Source: Planctomycetota bacterium (GTDB lineage: Bacteria > Planctomycetota > Phycisphaerae > UBA1845 > PWPN01). Taken from it: DNA of 64,000 bases. The stretch lies in NCBI GenBank assembly GCA_022711465.1, contig JAKLEZ010000010.1:124001-188000 (forward strand), read 5' to 3'. Below are positions 53,884-64,000 of the stretch, piece by piece. Both the position numbers and the translations under genes were made by a program. The notes beneath the pieces are model-generated. The model had not been told where the DNA came from. It saw only the letters and a program-made list of their open reading frames with translations, and did not search any database. Numbering within the stretch: the stretch's first letter is position 1; every line of letters begins with the position of its first letter.

Positions 53884-54342
53884 AGACGTCTCTGCCGCGA
53901 GTGAGCCAGAATGCGCGATAGCCTGGTTGCCGTCATAAGGGTTGTCGTGAACAAGTGTGTTAGGATCGGCATTGTGCGTAAGTTGCCGTCAACAAATAAC
54001 TTGGAGAGGTGGCTGAGTGGCTGAAGGCGCCGGTTTGCTAACCAGCTTGTTGCAGATTCGAGTCCCGTTCGGGGACCGTCCTGATCACCCACTGGCTGCT
54101 GGGTCGTCGGTCCAGCTCGAACGCGGGAGTGGCTTCCAGCGTGCGGTCACTGGCCTGCTCTCTCAACAAGGTACCGCCGGAAGACCGAAGGGCGAGCGCC
54201 CATTCCTTCGAACGTGGGGACGTTGGTACCCCTGAAAGTGAATGCCAATGGCTCGGAGAGGCGCAGCCATCGCAGTCGCTCCCTTCGCCTTCCCACGTGG
54301 TCATGTCCGGCCAATGAACGCAGATTCTTGACCGGTTGCCCG
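53884..54342. other. 459-bp region with a tRNA-Ser fragment, otherwise unassigned
   Basis: Apart from the tRNA-like stretch at 54003-54050, nothing is recognised. There is no complete tRNA, terminator or protein family. Confidence 0.4.
54003..54050 (+). tRNA. 5' fragment of a tRNA-Ser (GCT), probably a pseudogene
   Basis: GGAGAGGTGGCTGAGTGGCT and the following GAAGGCGCCGGTTTGCTAA match the first half of tRNA-Ser(GCT), with D-arm and anticodon GCT. The 3' strand of the anticodon stem, the long variable arm, a paired T-arm and the CCTCTCC acceptor strand are absent downstream. It lies 120 bp from the integrase N-terminal remnant, fitting an old integration scar. Confidence 0.55.
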
Positions 54343-54834
54343 TCACTCTGCGCAGTTCGGCTCAGCCGGTTTATCCGTCCCGCGGAAGCACCGTTGGAAG
54401 ATCCCGAAGTCGGACTGGTCCACGTCGGTATCGGTGTCTGCGTCGGCCTGCTGGCAGTTCGGGCTGCCATCGTGGGGGATTTCCGGACCGGTGGCACAAC
54501 CCATGAAGATCGCCAAGTCGTCCGCGTCCACATCGCAATCTCGATCGAAGTCGGGCCGGACGAAGCTCGCGCAGGGCGGCAGCGTCACGCTCCAGAACCC
54601 GCCGGTCAGCGTGTAACTGCCGCCGGTCATGGCCGCCGCCACGGACGCGTCCGGCTGGCCCACGGTGCCGGTCAGTGCAAAAGCGCTGCCGGAACTGGTC
54701 CCGCCGCCTCCGTCGATCGTGCTCGAGCTCAGGTCAAACTGCGTGTAGGCGACGGAAGTGATGATTAGCACGCAAGCGGCCATCAGGCCACCAGCCGGCT
54801 TCTCCACACGGGTGAGGCAGCTTCTGCTTTTCAT
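54343..54834 (-). CDS. Small secreted protein with dockerin-like calcium loops
   Basis: This 163-residue protein has a signal peptide (GLMAACVLIITSVAYTQ) and a short beta segment of the pattern SSSTIDGGGGTSSGSAFALTG, GTVGQPDASVAAAMTGGSY. That pattern is common in planctomycete surface proteins just before a dockerin-like tail. Two calcium loops follow: FDRDCDVDADDLAIF and ADTDTDVDQSDFGIF, each followed by a Cys-containing helix (MGCATG, RCF). The ATG at 54834 overlaps the stop of the upstream repetitive gene as ATGA, implying translational coupling. Likely displayed on or released from the cell surface; its partner is unknown. Confidence 0.8.
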   Translation of the reverse strand: MKSRSCLTRVEKPAGGLMAACVLIITSVAYTQFDLSSSTIDGGGGTSSGSAFALTGTVGQPDASVAAAMTGGSYTLTGGFWSVTLPPCASFVRPDFDRDCDVDADDLAIFMGCATGPEIPHDGSPNCQQADADTDTDVDQSDFGIFQRCFRGTDKPAEPNCAE

Positions 54835-56963
54835 CGGCCGGCTCCTTTGCTTCCCTGCTCCAGCATGGCTTCCAGCCTAGCCAGCCTGGCCTTCACTTCC
54901 TTTAGTTCGCTCGCCATGCGGGCGCGGTCGGAAGCAGGCGCCTCGGCCGCTGTTGCGGCTTGACCGGAAGCCGATACGACTTGACCAGCGTTGGTCTTCG
55001 GCATGCTTGCCGACGCGCTCGCGGGCGCGGCGCCGTAGGCAGTGGGGAAGTAGATCAAGGTGAGCCTGATGTTCTGAGCGGTCCACCCATCAAGGATCTC
55101 CCGCCCGATGATCGAGATGGTGGTGAGGCCGGCGTTCGCTGGAAAGACACGCTGAACCGTGACCGGGATGAGGAAGGGGCCAGCGGGCAGACCCGCGTGC
55201 ACAAACGCGGCGGCCGAGTACGAGGGTGAAATCCCGTCAGTCAAGCCGAATTCAGCCGAACTGGCCCCGGTTATGCCGTGTTCTACACGGGCGTTGGCCG
55301 TCGCGATCGCAAAGACATAGCCCACGGCCGGCGTCGTGATGTCCACGGAGAGTAGCGTGGTGAGCGACTCGGTCAATGAGTGGCTGGCGTCGAAGCCGAC
55401 GGCAATCCCGGGCTCGTCGCCGATCTCCGATGCGCACACAGCACCCTCCGGCAGGATGACAGTCTCATCGTCTGGAATGGTCGTCCGCATATTGAAGACG
55501 GCCGAACGCGAGCTGCCGGTGATGCGCACCATGGGTTCTTGACTGCCCGCGTTGCCCTGCACCACGAAGCCGGGATTGCCGCTCCCGCGATCCACGCGGA
55601 GGTGGCCGCCCGAAAGGTCCTGACTCGCCTCCAACACCGCCGCGGGGCGACCCTCACTCTCAAAGACAACCACATTCCCGCCATCGCGATCCGCGAAAAT
55701 GTTCACGAGGGACTCTTTCGAGGCCGTGCCGTACACGCGCAGCCAGCCCTCGCGGGTGTCCGAGCCGACGTGAAGCATGTGATCGGCCACCACCGCCGGC
55801 CGGCCCGTCTCCGCAGACGCATAGACGCCCGTTCCCTCGCTGCTCTTGCTTTGAAAATATCCGCCATAGCTCTGCCCCGTGGACGCAGCCGCGATTCCGT
55901 AGACGCCGCGGCCGGACGTGCTGTTACTCTGGCCGAACACGCCGGAGGTCTCGCCGGAGTCAGGTTTCGCCACCCCCTGAACCCCGCCTCCTTGCGTGCT
56001 GTCGTTCTCGAACTTACCTCCATAAGTGAAACCGGTGGTCGCCGTGGCTATCCCATAGACGCCCCGTCCATCGTTACCGTCGCTCTGGCCGTAGACGCCA
56101 TAGTTCCTGCCCGACGCCGAGCTGGCCCAGCCGTGCACACCGCGGCCGGTGGCGCTGTCGCTCAGGCCGTAGAGGCCGTAGGTCGTGCCCGACCCCGAGG
56201 ATGCCCAACCGAATGCGCCCACGCCGCCGGTGCCGCCGCTCTGGAACCAGCCGCCGCAGTTCTTCGCTCCCGTGGTGGCGGTGGCTGTACCAAATACACC
56301 GCGGCCGGTGGCGCTGTCACTCTGGCCATACACGCCGCTGGTGTTGCCCGCGGTAGCGCTGGCAATCCCGAAGACGCCTCGGCCTGAGGTGCTGCTGCTG
56401 CGGAACAGTCCGCCCTCGGTCATACCGGTGGCCGCTGTTGATGACCCAGAGACGCCTGTGCCAACTGCGGTGCCGGAGATCGCCAGGCCCGTGCCCGTGT
56501 TGTGGATTGAGAAGATCGGGATTCCCGCCGAAGCGCTCGCGCCGAAAGGCAGGCGGAGACCGTCGGCGGCCTGGGCATTTAGCGCGAACAGCGCGTGGGG
56601 CGTGCCGGTCAACTCCTGGCGTGGCGTCAGCGGCGTGCAAGGCTCGACGCTCTCCCCCGGCCGAACCGCAATGCTCAGCCAGCGCCTGTTCCCGTCATAG
56701 ACGCTGCCGAAATCGAGCGTCACCGTGAACAGGCCGCCGGTCACCGTCACGTCATCCACCGTCAGGGTTGATCCTACCTGCACGCCGGCGGTCACGTCGT
56801 CAAACAGGCGAAACTCGAAGTCATACGGGCCGCTCGCCGTCGTAGCACCATTGGTCAGCCGGCCCTGGTACGTGAAGGCCGTGTTCAGCGGCGCCGCCAC
56901 TCCGGCGGCGGATCCGAAGCCCGTGGCCGAGACGAGAACCAGCGCATAGCAGGAAAGCTTCAA
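54831..56963 (-). CDS. Large secreted GRGV-repeat surface protein
   Basis: This 710-residue protein runs from a TTG at 56963 with AAGGAGGGG upstream. It has a signal peptide (LSCYALVLVSATGFGSAAG) and an N-terminal ~120-residue beta domain (FTYQGRLTNGATTASGPYDF). Residues ~150-400 are a run of imperfect repeats of ~20-50 residues built on GRGVYGIA / GVFGQS / TYGLYGLSDS-type phrases, likely a beta-helix or fibre. The C-terminal part holds another beta domain and a short coiled coil (ASELKEVKARLARLEAMLEQ). Similar proteins are common in planctomycete genomes and of unknown function. The following gene overlaps by 4 bp. A consensus -35 with a dyad lies ~190 bp upstream. Confidence 0.82.
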   Translation of the reverse strand: MKLSCYALVLVSATGFGSAAGVAAPLNTAFTYQGRLTNGATTASGPYDFEFRLFDDVTAGVQVGSTLTVDDVTVTGGLFTVTLDFGSVYDGNRRWLSIAVRPGESVEPCTPLTPRQELTGTPHALFALNAQAADGLRLPFGASASAGIPIFSIHNTGTGLAISGTAVGTGVSGSSTAATGMTEGGLFRSSSTSGRGVFGIASATAGNTSGVYGQSDSATGRGVFGTATATTGAKNCGGWFQSGGTGGVGAFGWASSGSGTTYGLYGLSDSATGRGVHGWASSASGRNYGVYGQSDGNDGRGVYGIATATTGFTYGGKFENDSTQGGGVQGVAKPDSGETSGVFGQSNSTSGRGVYGIAAASTGQSYGGYFQSKSSEGTGVYASAETGRPAVVADHMLHVGSDTREGWLRVYGTASKESLVNIFADRDGGNVVVFESEGRPAAVLEASQDLSGGHLRVDRGSGNPGFVVQGNAGSQEPMVRITGSSRSAVFNMRTTIPDDETVILPEGAVCASEIGDEPGIAVGFDASHSLTESLTTLLSVDITTPAVGYVFAIATANARVEHGITGASSAEFGLTDGISPSYSAAAFVHAGLPAGPFLIPVTVQRVFPANAGLTTISIIGREILDGWTAQNIRLTLIYFPTAYGAAPASASASMPKTNAGQVVSASGQAATAAEAPASDRARMASELKEVKARLARLEAMLEQGSKGAGR

Positions 56964-57775
56964 GGCAACCCCTCCTTCTCGAGGCCCTCCCGCGGAAACG
57001 TGAAATGACCGATGTGCCAAGCACGCAGAATGTGTTTGGCCGCAGGAGAGCTGTGGACCAAAATCGAATTGCTGATAGCCGCCTCAGCCGTCCAGTGGGC
57101 ATACAAGGGGCTATCGCTATCTTACCATAGTCAGGTTACACTGAACTGTGTAAGGTGTCAAGAGAAGGCCTCGCGAATCAACAAAAACCGGCACACTTAC
57201 AGCGGGCGAATCCACACGTTTCGGTACCGGACGGGGGTGGCCGTAAACCTGATAATACAACGCCCCTTGCCAGCAAGCCGCAAAGCGGAGCCATGGTCAT
57301 GGTCTCAGATCTGACCGCAACCTGGTCCTGGGGTTTGCAGGTCGGGTTCAGCGAGTGGACGGATTGGCGGTGCTTTCCTCCAGCGATCCGGCAGCCACTC
57401 GTCTATCGAACCCGGACTCTCCACCTCTCTGTCCGGAATACCCCTTCCTACCGGCGGCCCCTTAGCCGACGACGTGGCCAATGCGCTCACGGAGTGCCGA
57501 CAAGCCGCCTGGGATCTGCCTGAGCCGACTAGCCGAACGCGTCTTGAACGCGAGGTTCTCAGACCTGTTACGTCAACGTCGGCCAAAGCCCCACATCCGT
57601 CTGGAACGCCTTCCACCGCGGTTCCTACGACCCGATGAGCCCAGAGACCCGAATGGCTTTTGGTAGCCAGGCCAAGTTGCCATGGGATGGGCCAAGAAGC
57701 CTCCATCGCCAGCGGTTCCTGCTGCCAGATCGCTGGTTTCGTCTGCGATGCGGAAAGCCGAACGGTGACGACAAT
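56964..57775. other. 812-bp gap between the repeat protein and the GH43 gene
   Basis: A promoter region with a dyad (57133-57161) serves the repeat protein. From 57,200 to 57,775 nothing is recognised; frames there lack family motifs. The gap is long for this genome and may hold a lost gene. Confidence 0.45.
57133..57161 (-). promoter_or_regulatory. Promoter with an operator-like dyad for the repeat-protein operon
   Basis: On the minus strand TTGACA (57161-57156) is followed after 17 bp by TAACCT (57138-57133). The spacer and first bases of the -10 form TTACAC-6 bp-GTGTAA, a perfect 6-bp dyad (57136-57153). This is typical of a repressor site. Confidence 0.5.
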
Positions 57776-59896
57776 TCACTCAATTTCTTTCCACTTGAAG
57801 CATGCCCCGTCCTTGCGGTCCGGGCTTGGCCCGGCAGCGGAAACTGTGACCGAGCCGGGGCTATCGGGTTTGGTGGCCAGGTAGCGATGGTCCGTGAGGG
57901 ACATGAGCATCATGTGGCCGCGCATGAGGTTGACCCATTGGAACGATTCGGTGGCCCCCGGCGCGGCACCGGCCAGGTCTTTAAGGACCACGCGGTCGTC
58001 AGCCGCGGAAACAAACCGTCCATTGCCGGTCTTGAGTGCCACGCGACCCTTGCCCAGATCGATGACCTGGAAGCGAACGGCGGGCGTAGCGGCAATGGGT
58101 GAATTCGAGGGGATGTTCACGAGCGAGCTGTCCTGGGCGCTAATGGCCAGGAAGCTGCCGTCAGCGACGCTGGTCAACGTGATGATCCTGCCAACGGGAA
58201 TAGTCCGTTCAGAGCCTGCTGCTCGCGGCTCGTTCACGGTGAAGTTGTCGAAATCGGCATGTCCGCCGGGCTTGCCGGACGTGTTGTAGTTGAACAAGGC
58301 CAAGCGAACCCCCTGGAACGTGGTGAGCTGGAACACCATGGTAAAGGGCTCACCCAGAGGAGCAAAGTCCTTGCCATCGGCACTCCAGCTCAACACGGCT
58401 TTCTCGGTGTCGAAGTTGCAGGTCACGCGGAGCCAGAGGTGGGTGGGACTGACCGGGGCTTGGACGGTCGTGCGATGGGTCTGGTCGAAAATCTGCAGAG
58501 TCACGCCTTCGCCGCTCTTGACCAGGCCGATCCATGCATAGGGAGAACTCAGCAACGCCAACCCGGCGGCATCTCCCGCCGCAAGACCGGAGGCGTCGAG
58601 TTCGACCGTCGCCACGCACTCGGGCCCCGGTGGCCGCTGGGTGAGGCTGTTGCGGGCCATCCAGAAATCGGCAGCGGGAAGGGAGTGGAGGCGAAGGACC
58701 CCGGGCTTCTCCGTAAGCGACCACTTCGTGTCGTCAGGAACGTGGTTCCACTGCCAGACGGGGTTAAGCGTGGGCGCATCGAAATTGTCGCTGCGGACGA
58801 AGGCGGGCCTCGGAGCCTGGGTGTGGCCGGTGTTGGGCTTAATCCAGGTGTTGGGTGCTTTGCGGAGGTTGCCTGACAGGCCGATGATCGGGAAACTGTT
58901 GTCCCAGGTGACCGGGACCAAGGCGACCATGCGGCCGATGCTGCCGTGGTCCTGCATGATGATGCTCCACCACTCGCCTGAAGGAGTATCGACGATGCCG
59001 CCCTGATGAAGGGTGAGCCCGCCGCCGGCGTTGGGGTCGCTGGGCATGATAATGAAGGTCCGATTCTCGCCGCGGCCGCTGACGCGGAGGCCGTTTTGAG
59101 TGGGAACGCCCAGGGATTCACTCTGGACCATGCGTTCGACTTGCCAGGGACCGTCGATCGAGTCGGCGCGGGCGACGACCTGGTCGGTGTGCGCGCCGGG
59201 GATGGCAGAGACGTCGAAGTATTTGCCTCTGATCCTGTAGAGGTGGTGGCCTTCGCCCATGCCCGGGGCGTTCATCTGGCGACGGGTATTGGGAAGGACC
59301 TCGGTGAGATCCTTGTTGAGTTCGACGATCGTGGGCCGGCCTGCGGCGTAGATGGCGTAGATCTTGCCGTCGTCATCGAACAGGACGGACAGATCATGCA
59401 TGCCAGGAAGCTGGTTGCGTGCCCAGGGGCCACGGGGAGACTTGGAGCGGAAGACCTGGGTGCCCACGCCATTGACGTTGGAGAAGACGTAGAACGTGCC
59501 GTCGTGGTGGCGGATGCAGGGGGCCCAGATGCCCTGGCCGTAGACGCTTCCGCCCTGGAGGCGGAACCGCGGCCCGAGGTCCAGCCGATCGATGCAGTAG
59601 CTGGCAAGTTCCCAGTTCACCAGGTCCTTTGAATGCATTACCATGAGGCCGGGGTTCATGTGCATCGTGGTGCCAGCCAGGTAATAGTGCTGGCCGACGC
59701 GGATGACGTCCGGATCTTCAAACTCTTCGTAGAACAGGGGGTTGGAGTAGGTGCCGTTGCCGTTGTCGGCGGCCCAGGAGGTCAATCGCGCCTGGCTCGG
59801 TTCTGGTTCCGCAGCCGCAGCCTCGCGGGGGAAGCATACGACCCAAACGGAGGCCAGCGTGAGAACGGCAGCCATGGGGGTCAAGCGAAGAGACAT
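57776..59896 (-). CDS. GH43 glycosidase with C-terminal beta-trefoil-like domain
   Basis: This is a 706-residue protein from the ATG at 59896 (AGGAG upstream; an ATG at 59917 is an alternative). A signal peptide ends near AAAAEPEP. The five-bladed GH43 domain (~residues 45-330) has GTYSNPLFYEEFEDPDVIR with the base Asp, HDLSVLFDDDGK with the pKa-modulating Asp, and GEGHHLYRIRGKYF with the acid Glu. A GH43 C2-type beta-sandwich (~360-560; SDNFDAPTLNPVWQWNH) and a beta-trefoil-like C-terminus of ~130 residues (TSVADGSFLAISAQD, TGNGRFVSAADDRVV) follow. The enzyme would remove arabinose or xylose from arabinoxylan. It is followed by the GH10 gene upstream on the same strand (80 bp), so they are likely co-transcribed. 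Confidence 0.9.
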   Translation of the reverse strand: MSLRLTPMAAVLTLASVWVVCFPREAAAAEPEPSQARLTSWAADNGNGTYSNPLFYEEFEDPDVIRVGQHYYLAGTTMHMNPGLMVMHSKDLVNWELASYCIDRLDLGPRFRLQGGSVYGQGIWAPCIRHHDGTFYVFSNVNGVGTQVFRSKSPRGPWARNQLPGMHDLSVLFDDDGKIYAIYAAGRPTIVELNKDLTEVLPNTRRQMNAPGMGEGHHLYRIRGKYFDVSAIPGAHTDQVVARADSIDGPWQVERMVQSESLGVPTQNGLRVSGRGENRTFIIMPSDPNAGGGLTLHQGGIVDTPSGEWWSIIMQDHGSIGRMVALVPVTWDNSFPIIGLSGNLRKAPNTWIKPNTGHTQAPRPAFVRSDNFDAPTLNPVWQWNHVPDDTKWSLTEKPGVLRLHSLPAADFWMARNSLTQRPPGPECVATVELDASGLAAGDAAGLALLSSPYAWIGLVKSGEGVTLQIFDQTHRTTVQAPVSPTHLWLRVTCNFDTEKAVLSWSADGKDFAPLGEPFTMVFQLTTFQGVRLALFNYNTSGKPGGHADFDNFTVNEPRAAGSERTIPVGRIITLTSVADGSFLAISAQDSSLVNIPSNSPIAATPAVRFQVIDLGKGRVALKTGNGRFVSAADDRVVLKDLAGAAPGATESFQWVNLMRGHMMLMSLTDHRYLATKPDSPGSVTVSAAGPSPDRKDGACFKWKEIE

Positions 59897-59975
59897 GGTC
59901 GATTTGCTCCTGCGCATATGTTAGCCCTGTGCACCCATTTCCGGCCATCGGAGAAACTGGCGAAACGGAATCAGC

Positions 59976-61244
59976 TCACTGTGACTGCTTTTTCAGTTCC
60001 GCGACAGCGTGAAATGCCGGTTTGGGACTATTGTCTGGGTCAAACAGGAGGGGGTTCTGAAAGCCGCGCCAACTGCGGCGGTCGCTCAGCCCCCAGAAGG
60101 TCACGCGGGTAACAGCGTCCTTGTGCTTCAGAAGGGTCCGGAAGAGGGTCGCGTAGGCGGTCGCCTGGGCCTGGAGCTGCTCTGGGGTTGGGGGGACTCG
60201 CAGGCGGCCGAAGCCTCGACCGCGGCCAAAACGGCTTCCCGGTGCTGTCGCGGCTGGTCTGGTGGCGGTGGGTCGGGTGGTCGCGGCGCGCGATGTGGCG
60301 CCGTCGCCTGGCAAGCCGCCGGGCGGGCCAAGTTGACCACCGCCCCGTCCGCCGATGGCGATATCCAATTCAGTAATGCAGACCTTCAAGCCCAAGGCTT
60401 TGTAGTGATCGATGGCCTCATCGAGCTCCTTGCAGGGGAGATTGGCTAAGCTCCAATGGCCCTGGATACCCACGGCGGTGACCGGGGCGCCTTCTTTCAG
60501 GAGTCGCTTGAGCAGCAGCAAAGAACTCTGATGCTTGGCCCCGCGCTCGATGCCGTAGTCGTTGTAGTACAGCTCGGTATCGGGGTCTGCTTCGCGGGCA
60601 TACTTGAAGGCATAGGTGATGTAATCAGGACCGATGGCACGGAGCCAGGGAGTGGAGCGGAGGTTCTCGGTGGTACCGGGACCCGAATCGCTGATGGCCT
60701 CATTGACCACATCCCACCCTCTGACTCTGCCTTTGTAGCGGCCGACGACGGTCTGGATGTGGTGCTTCAATCGGGCCAGGGCCTGTTCACGGGTGGCCGG
60801 GGCGTCATTTTCCCCACGGAAGAACCAGGAGCCGGTCTGGGCGTGCCACACGAGCGTATGCCCCACGACCTGCATGCGATTGGCCTCACAGAAGCTCACC
60901 AGTTCGTCGGCAGCCGTCCAGTTCCACCGGTCTTGGGCCGGGTGGATGTTGGCCGGCTTCATCGAATTCTCCGGAGTGAGGACATTGTACTGGGTCCTGA
61001 TGAGTTCGAGCTCTCGGGGACTGTATCCAAGTCCCCGGAAGTCGATCGCCGCCCCGATCAGGAAGTCTTTGGCATAGACATCTTTGAGCATGGGCACGCT
61101 CTGACCGCTGACGGGGGAATCCTGCACGGAGCCGCGCGACGCTTCGTCCGCGCGGAAGGCGGAGGACGCCGCAACAAGAACGACAGCCAGCGCGAGCCGT
61201 GCCGGACGGCTCGTGGAGCGCTCGGACATCAAGAAACGGAACAT
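59976..61244 (-). CDS. GH10 endo-1,4-beta-xylanase, secreted
   Basis: This is a 422-residue protein. The ATG at 61244 has AGGAG upstream, and a signal peptide (RLALAVVLVAASSAFRA) follows. The barrel contains the family's NVLTPENSMKPANIHP, GHTLVWHAQTGSWF, the acid-base Glu in DVVNEAI and the nucleophile Glu in ITELDIA. WGLSDRRSW, the substrate-contacting tryptophan motif, and LLFDPDNSPKPAF close it. Unusually, ~60 residues of Gly/Pro/Thr/Arg-rich sequence (TSRAATTRPTATRPAATAPG) are inserted just after the nucleophile strand. The enzyme should cut the xylan backbone. The GH43 and double-esterase genes flank it on the same strand. Confidence 0.93.
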   Translation of the reverse strand: MFRFLMSERSTSRPARLALAVVLVAASSAFRADEASRGSVQDSPVSGQSVPMLKDVYAKDFLIGAAIDFRGLGYSPRELELIRTQYNVLTPENSMKPANIHPAQDRWNWTAADELVSFCEANRMQVVGHTLVWHAQTGSWFFRGENDAPATREQALARLKHHIQTVVGRYKGRVRGWDVVNEAISDSGPGTTENLRSTPWLRAIGPDYITYAFKYAREADPDTELYYNDYGIERGAKHQSSLLLLKRLLKEGAPVTAVGIQGHWSLANLPCKELDEAIDHYKALGLKVCITELDIAIGGRGGGQLGPPGGLPGDGATSRAATTRPTATRPAATAPGSRFGRGRGFGRLRVPPTPEQLQAQATAYATLFRTLLKHKDAVTRVTFWGLSDRRSWRGFQNPLLFDPDNSPKPAFHAVAELKKQSQ

Positions 61245-61280
61245 GCGACACTCCTGGTTGACCATGTGTACACAACGAAA

Positions 61281-64000
<2,720 letters not shown>

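Noticed and set aside
54003-54080. A functional tRNA-Ser, or one split by an intron
   Set aside because: No CCTCTCC acceptor complement or paired T-arm was found in the next 350 bp.
57305-57706. A 133-codon minus-strand frame
   Set aside because: No motif, no ribosome site and no similarity I recognise.

Overview
The window reads as a piece of a GC-rich planctomycete chromosome, probably from a Phycisphaerae-like lineage known from metagenomes. The evidence is family content, not a marker search: DUF1080 and ThuA proteins, secreted proteins ending in dockerin-like calcium loops, the GACC-type cysteine motif, planctomycete-style integrase remnants, and a tetratricopeptide protein carrying RNA polymerase alpha C-terminal domains. 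A 2-oxoacid:ferredoxin oxidoreductase and a glycyl radical enzyme with its activase point to anaerobic metabolism.

Layout. (1) 1-14.8 kb: a carbohydrate-use region with a GH10-like protein lacking its nucleophile, a URO-D family protein, a Tat-targeted fucose-isomerase-like protein, a GH78 rhamnosidase, a large unknown secreted protein, a CE7 esterase, a DUF1080 protein, a GHL10 lipoprotein, an RRM RNA-binding protein and a ThuA protein. (2) 14.9-30.7 kb: housekeeping. This holds a stand-alone Clp N-domain protein, a sugar-nucleotide epimerase, rpsP-trmD-rplS (without rimM) with yraN and tatD, then on the minus strand korA-korB-fmt-M48 peptidase and a TPR/alphaCTD-SpoIID-flippase operon, and hldE. 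(3) 31-40 kb: a large PA14/dockerin-like secreted protein diverges from an AraC regulator, which is followed by a Tat-signal glycyl radical enzyme and its radical-SAM activase. (4) 41.3-54.1 kb: an accessory island with the C-terminal half of an integrase beside tRNA-Asp at one end, and a frameshifted N-terminal half of an integrase beside a tRNA-Ser fragment at the other. Between them are an FHA protein, a dead glycosidase fragment, an 84-bp tandem duplication, a 2468-residue calcium-repeat lipoprotein and a second acidic lipoprotein. (5) 54.3-64 kb: two secreted surface proteins and a xylan-degrading group (GH43, GH10, and a double esterase with a malectin-like domain).

How the genes work together. 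The two ends of the window suit breakdown of a branched plant or algal polysaccharide such as rhamnose- or arabinose-decorated, esterified xylan. GH10 cuts the backbone, GH43 and GH78 remove side groups, and CE7 and the double esterase remove acyl groups. The most unusual items are the TPR-double-alphaCTD protein, the glycyl radical enzyme with a twin-arginine signal, and the giant lipoprotein whose central segment resembles, by eye, the pore-forming region of binary-toxin B components. No database search was possible, so family calls rest on remembered motifs.
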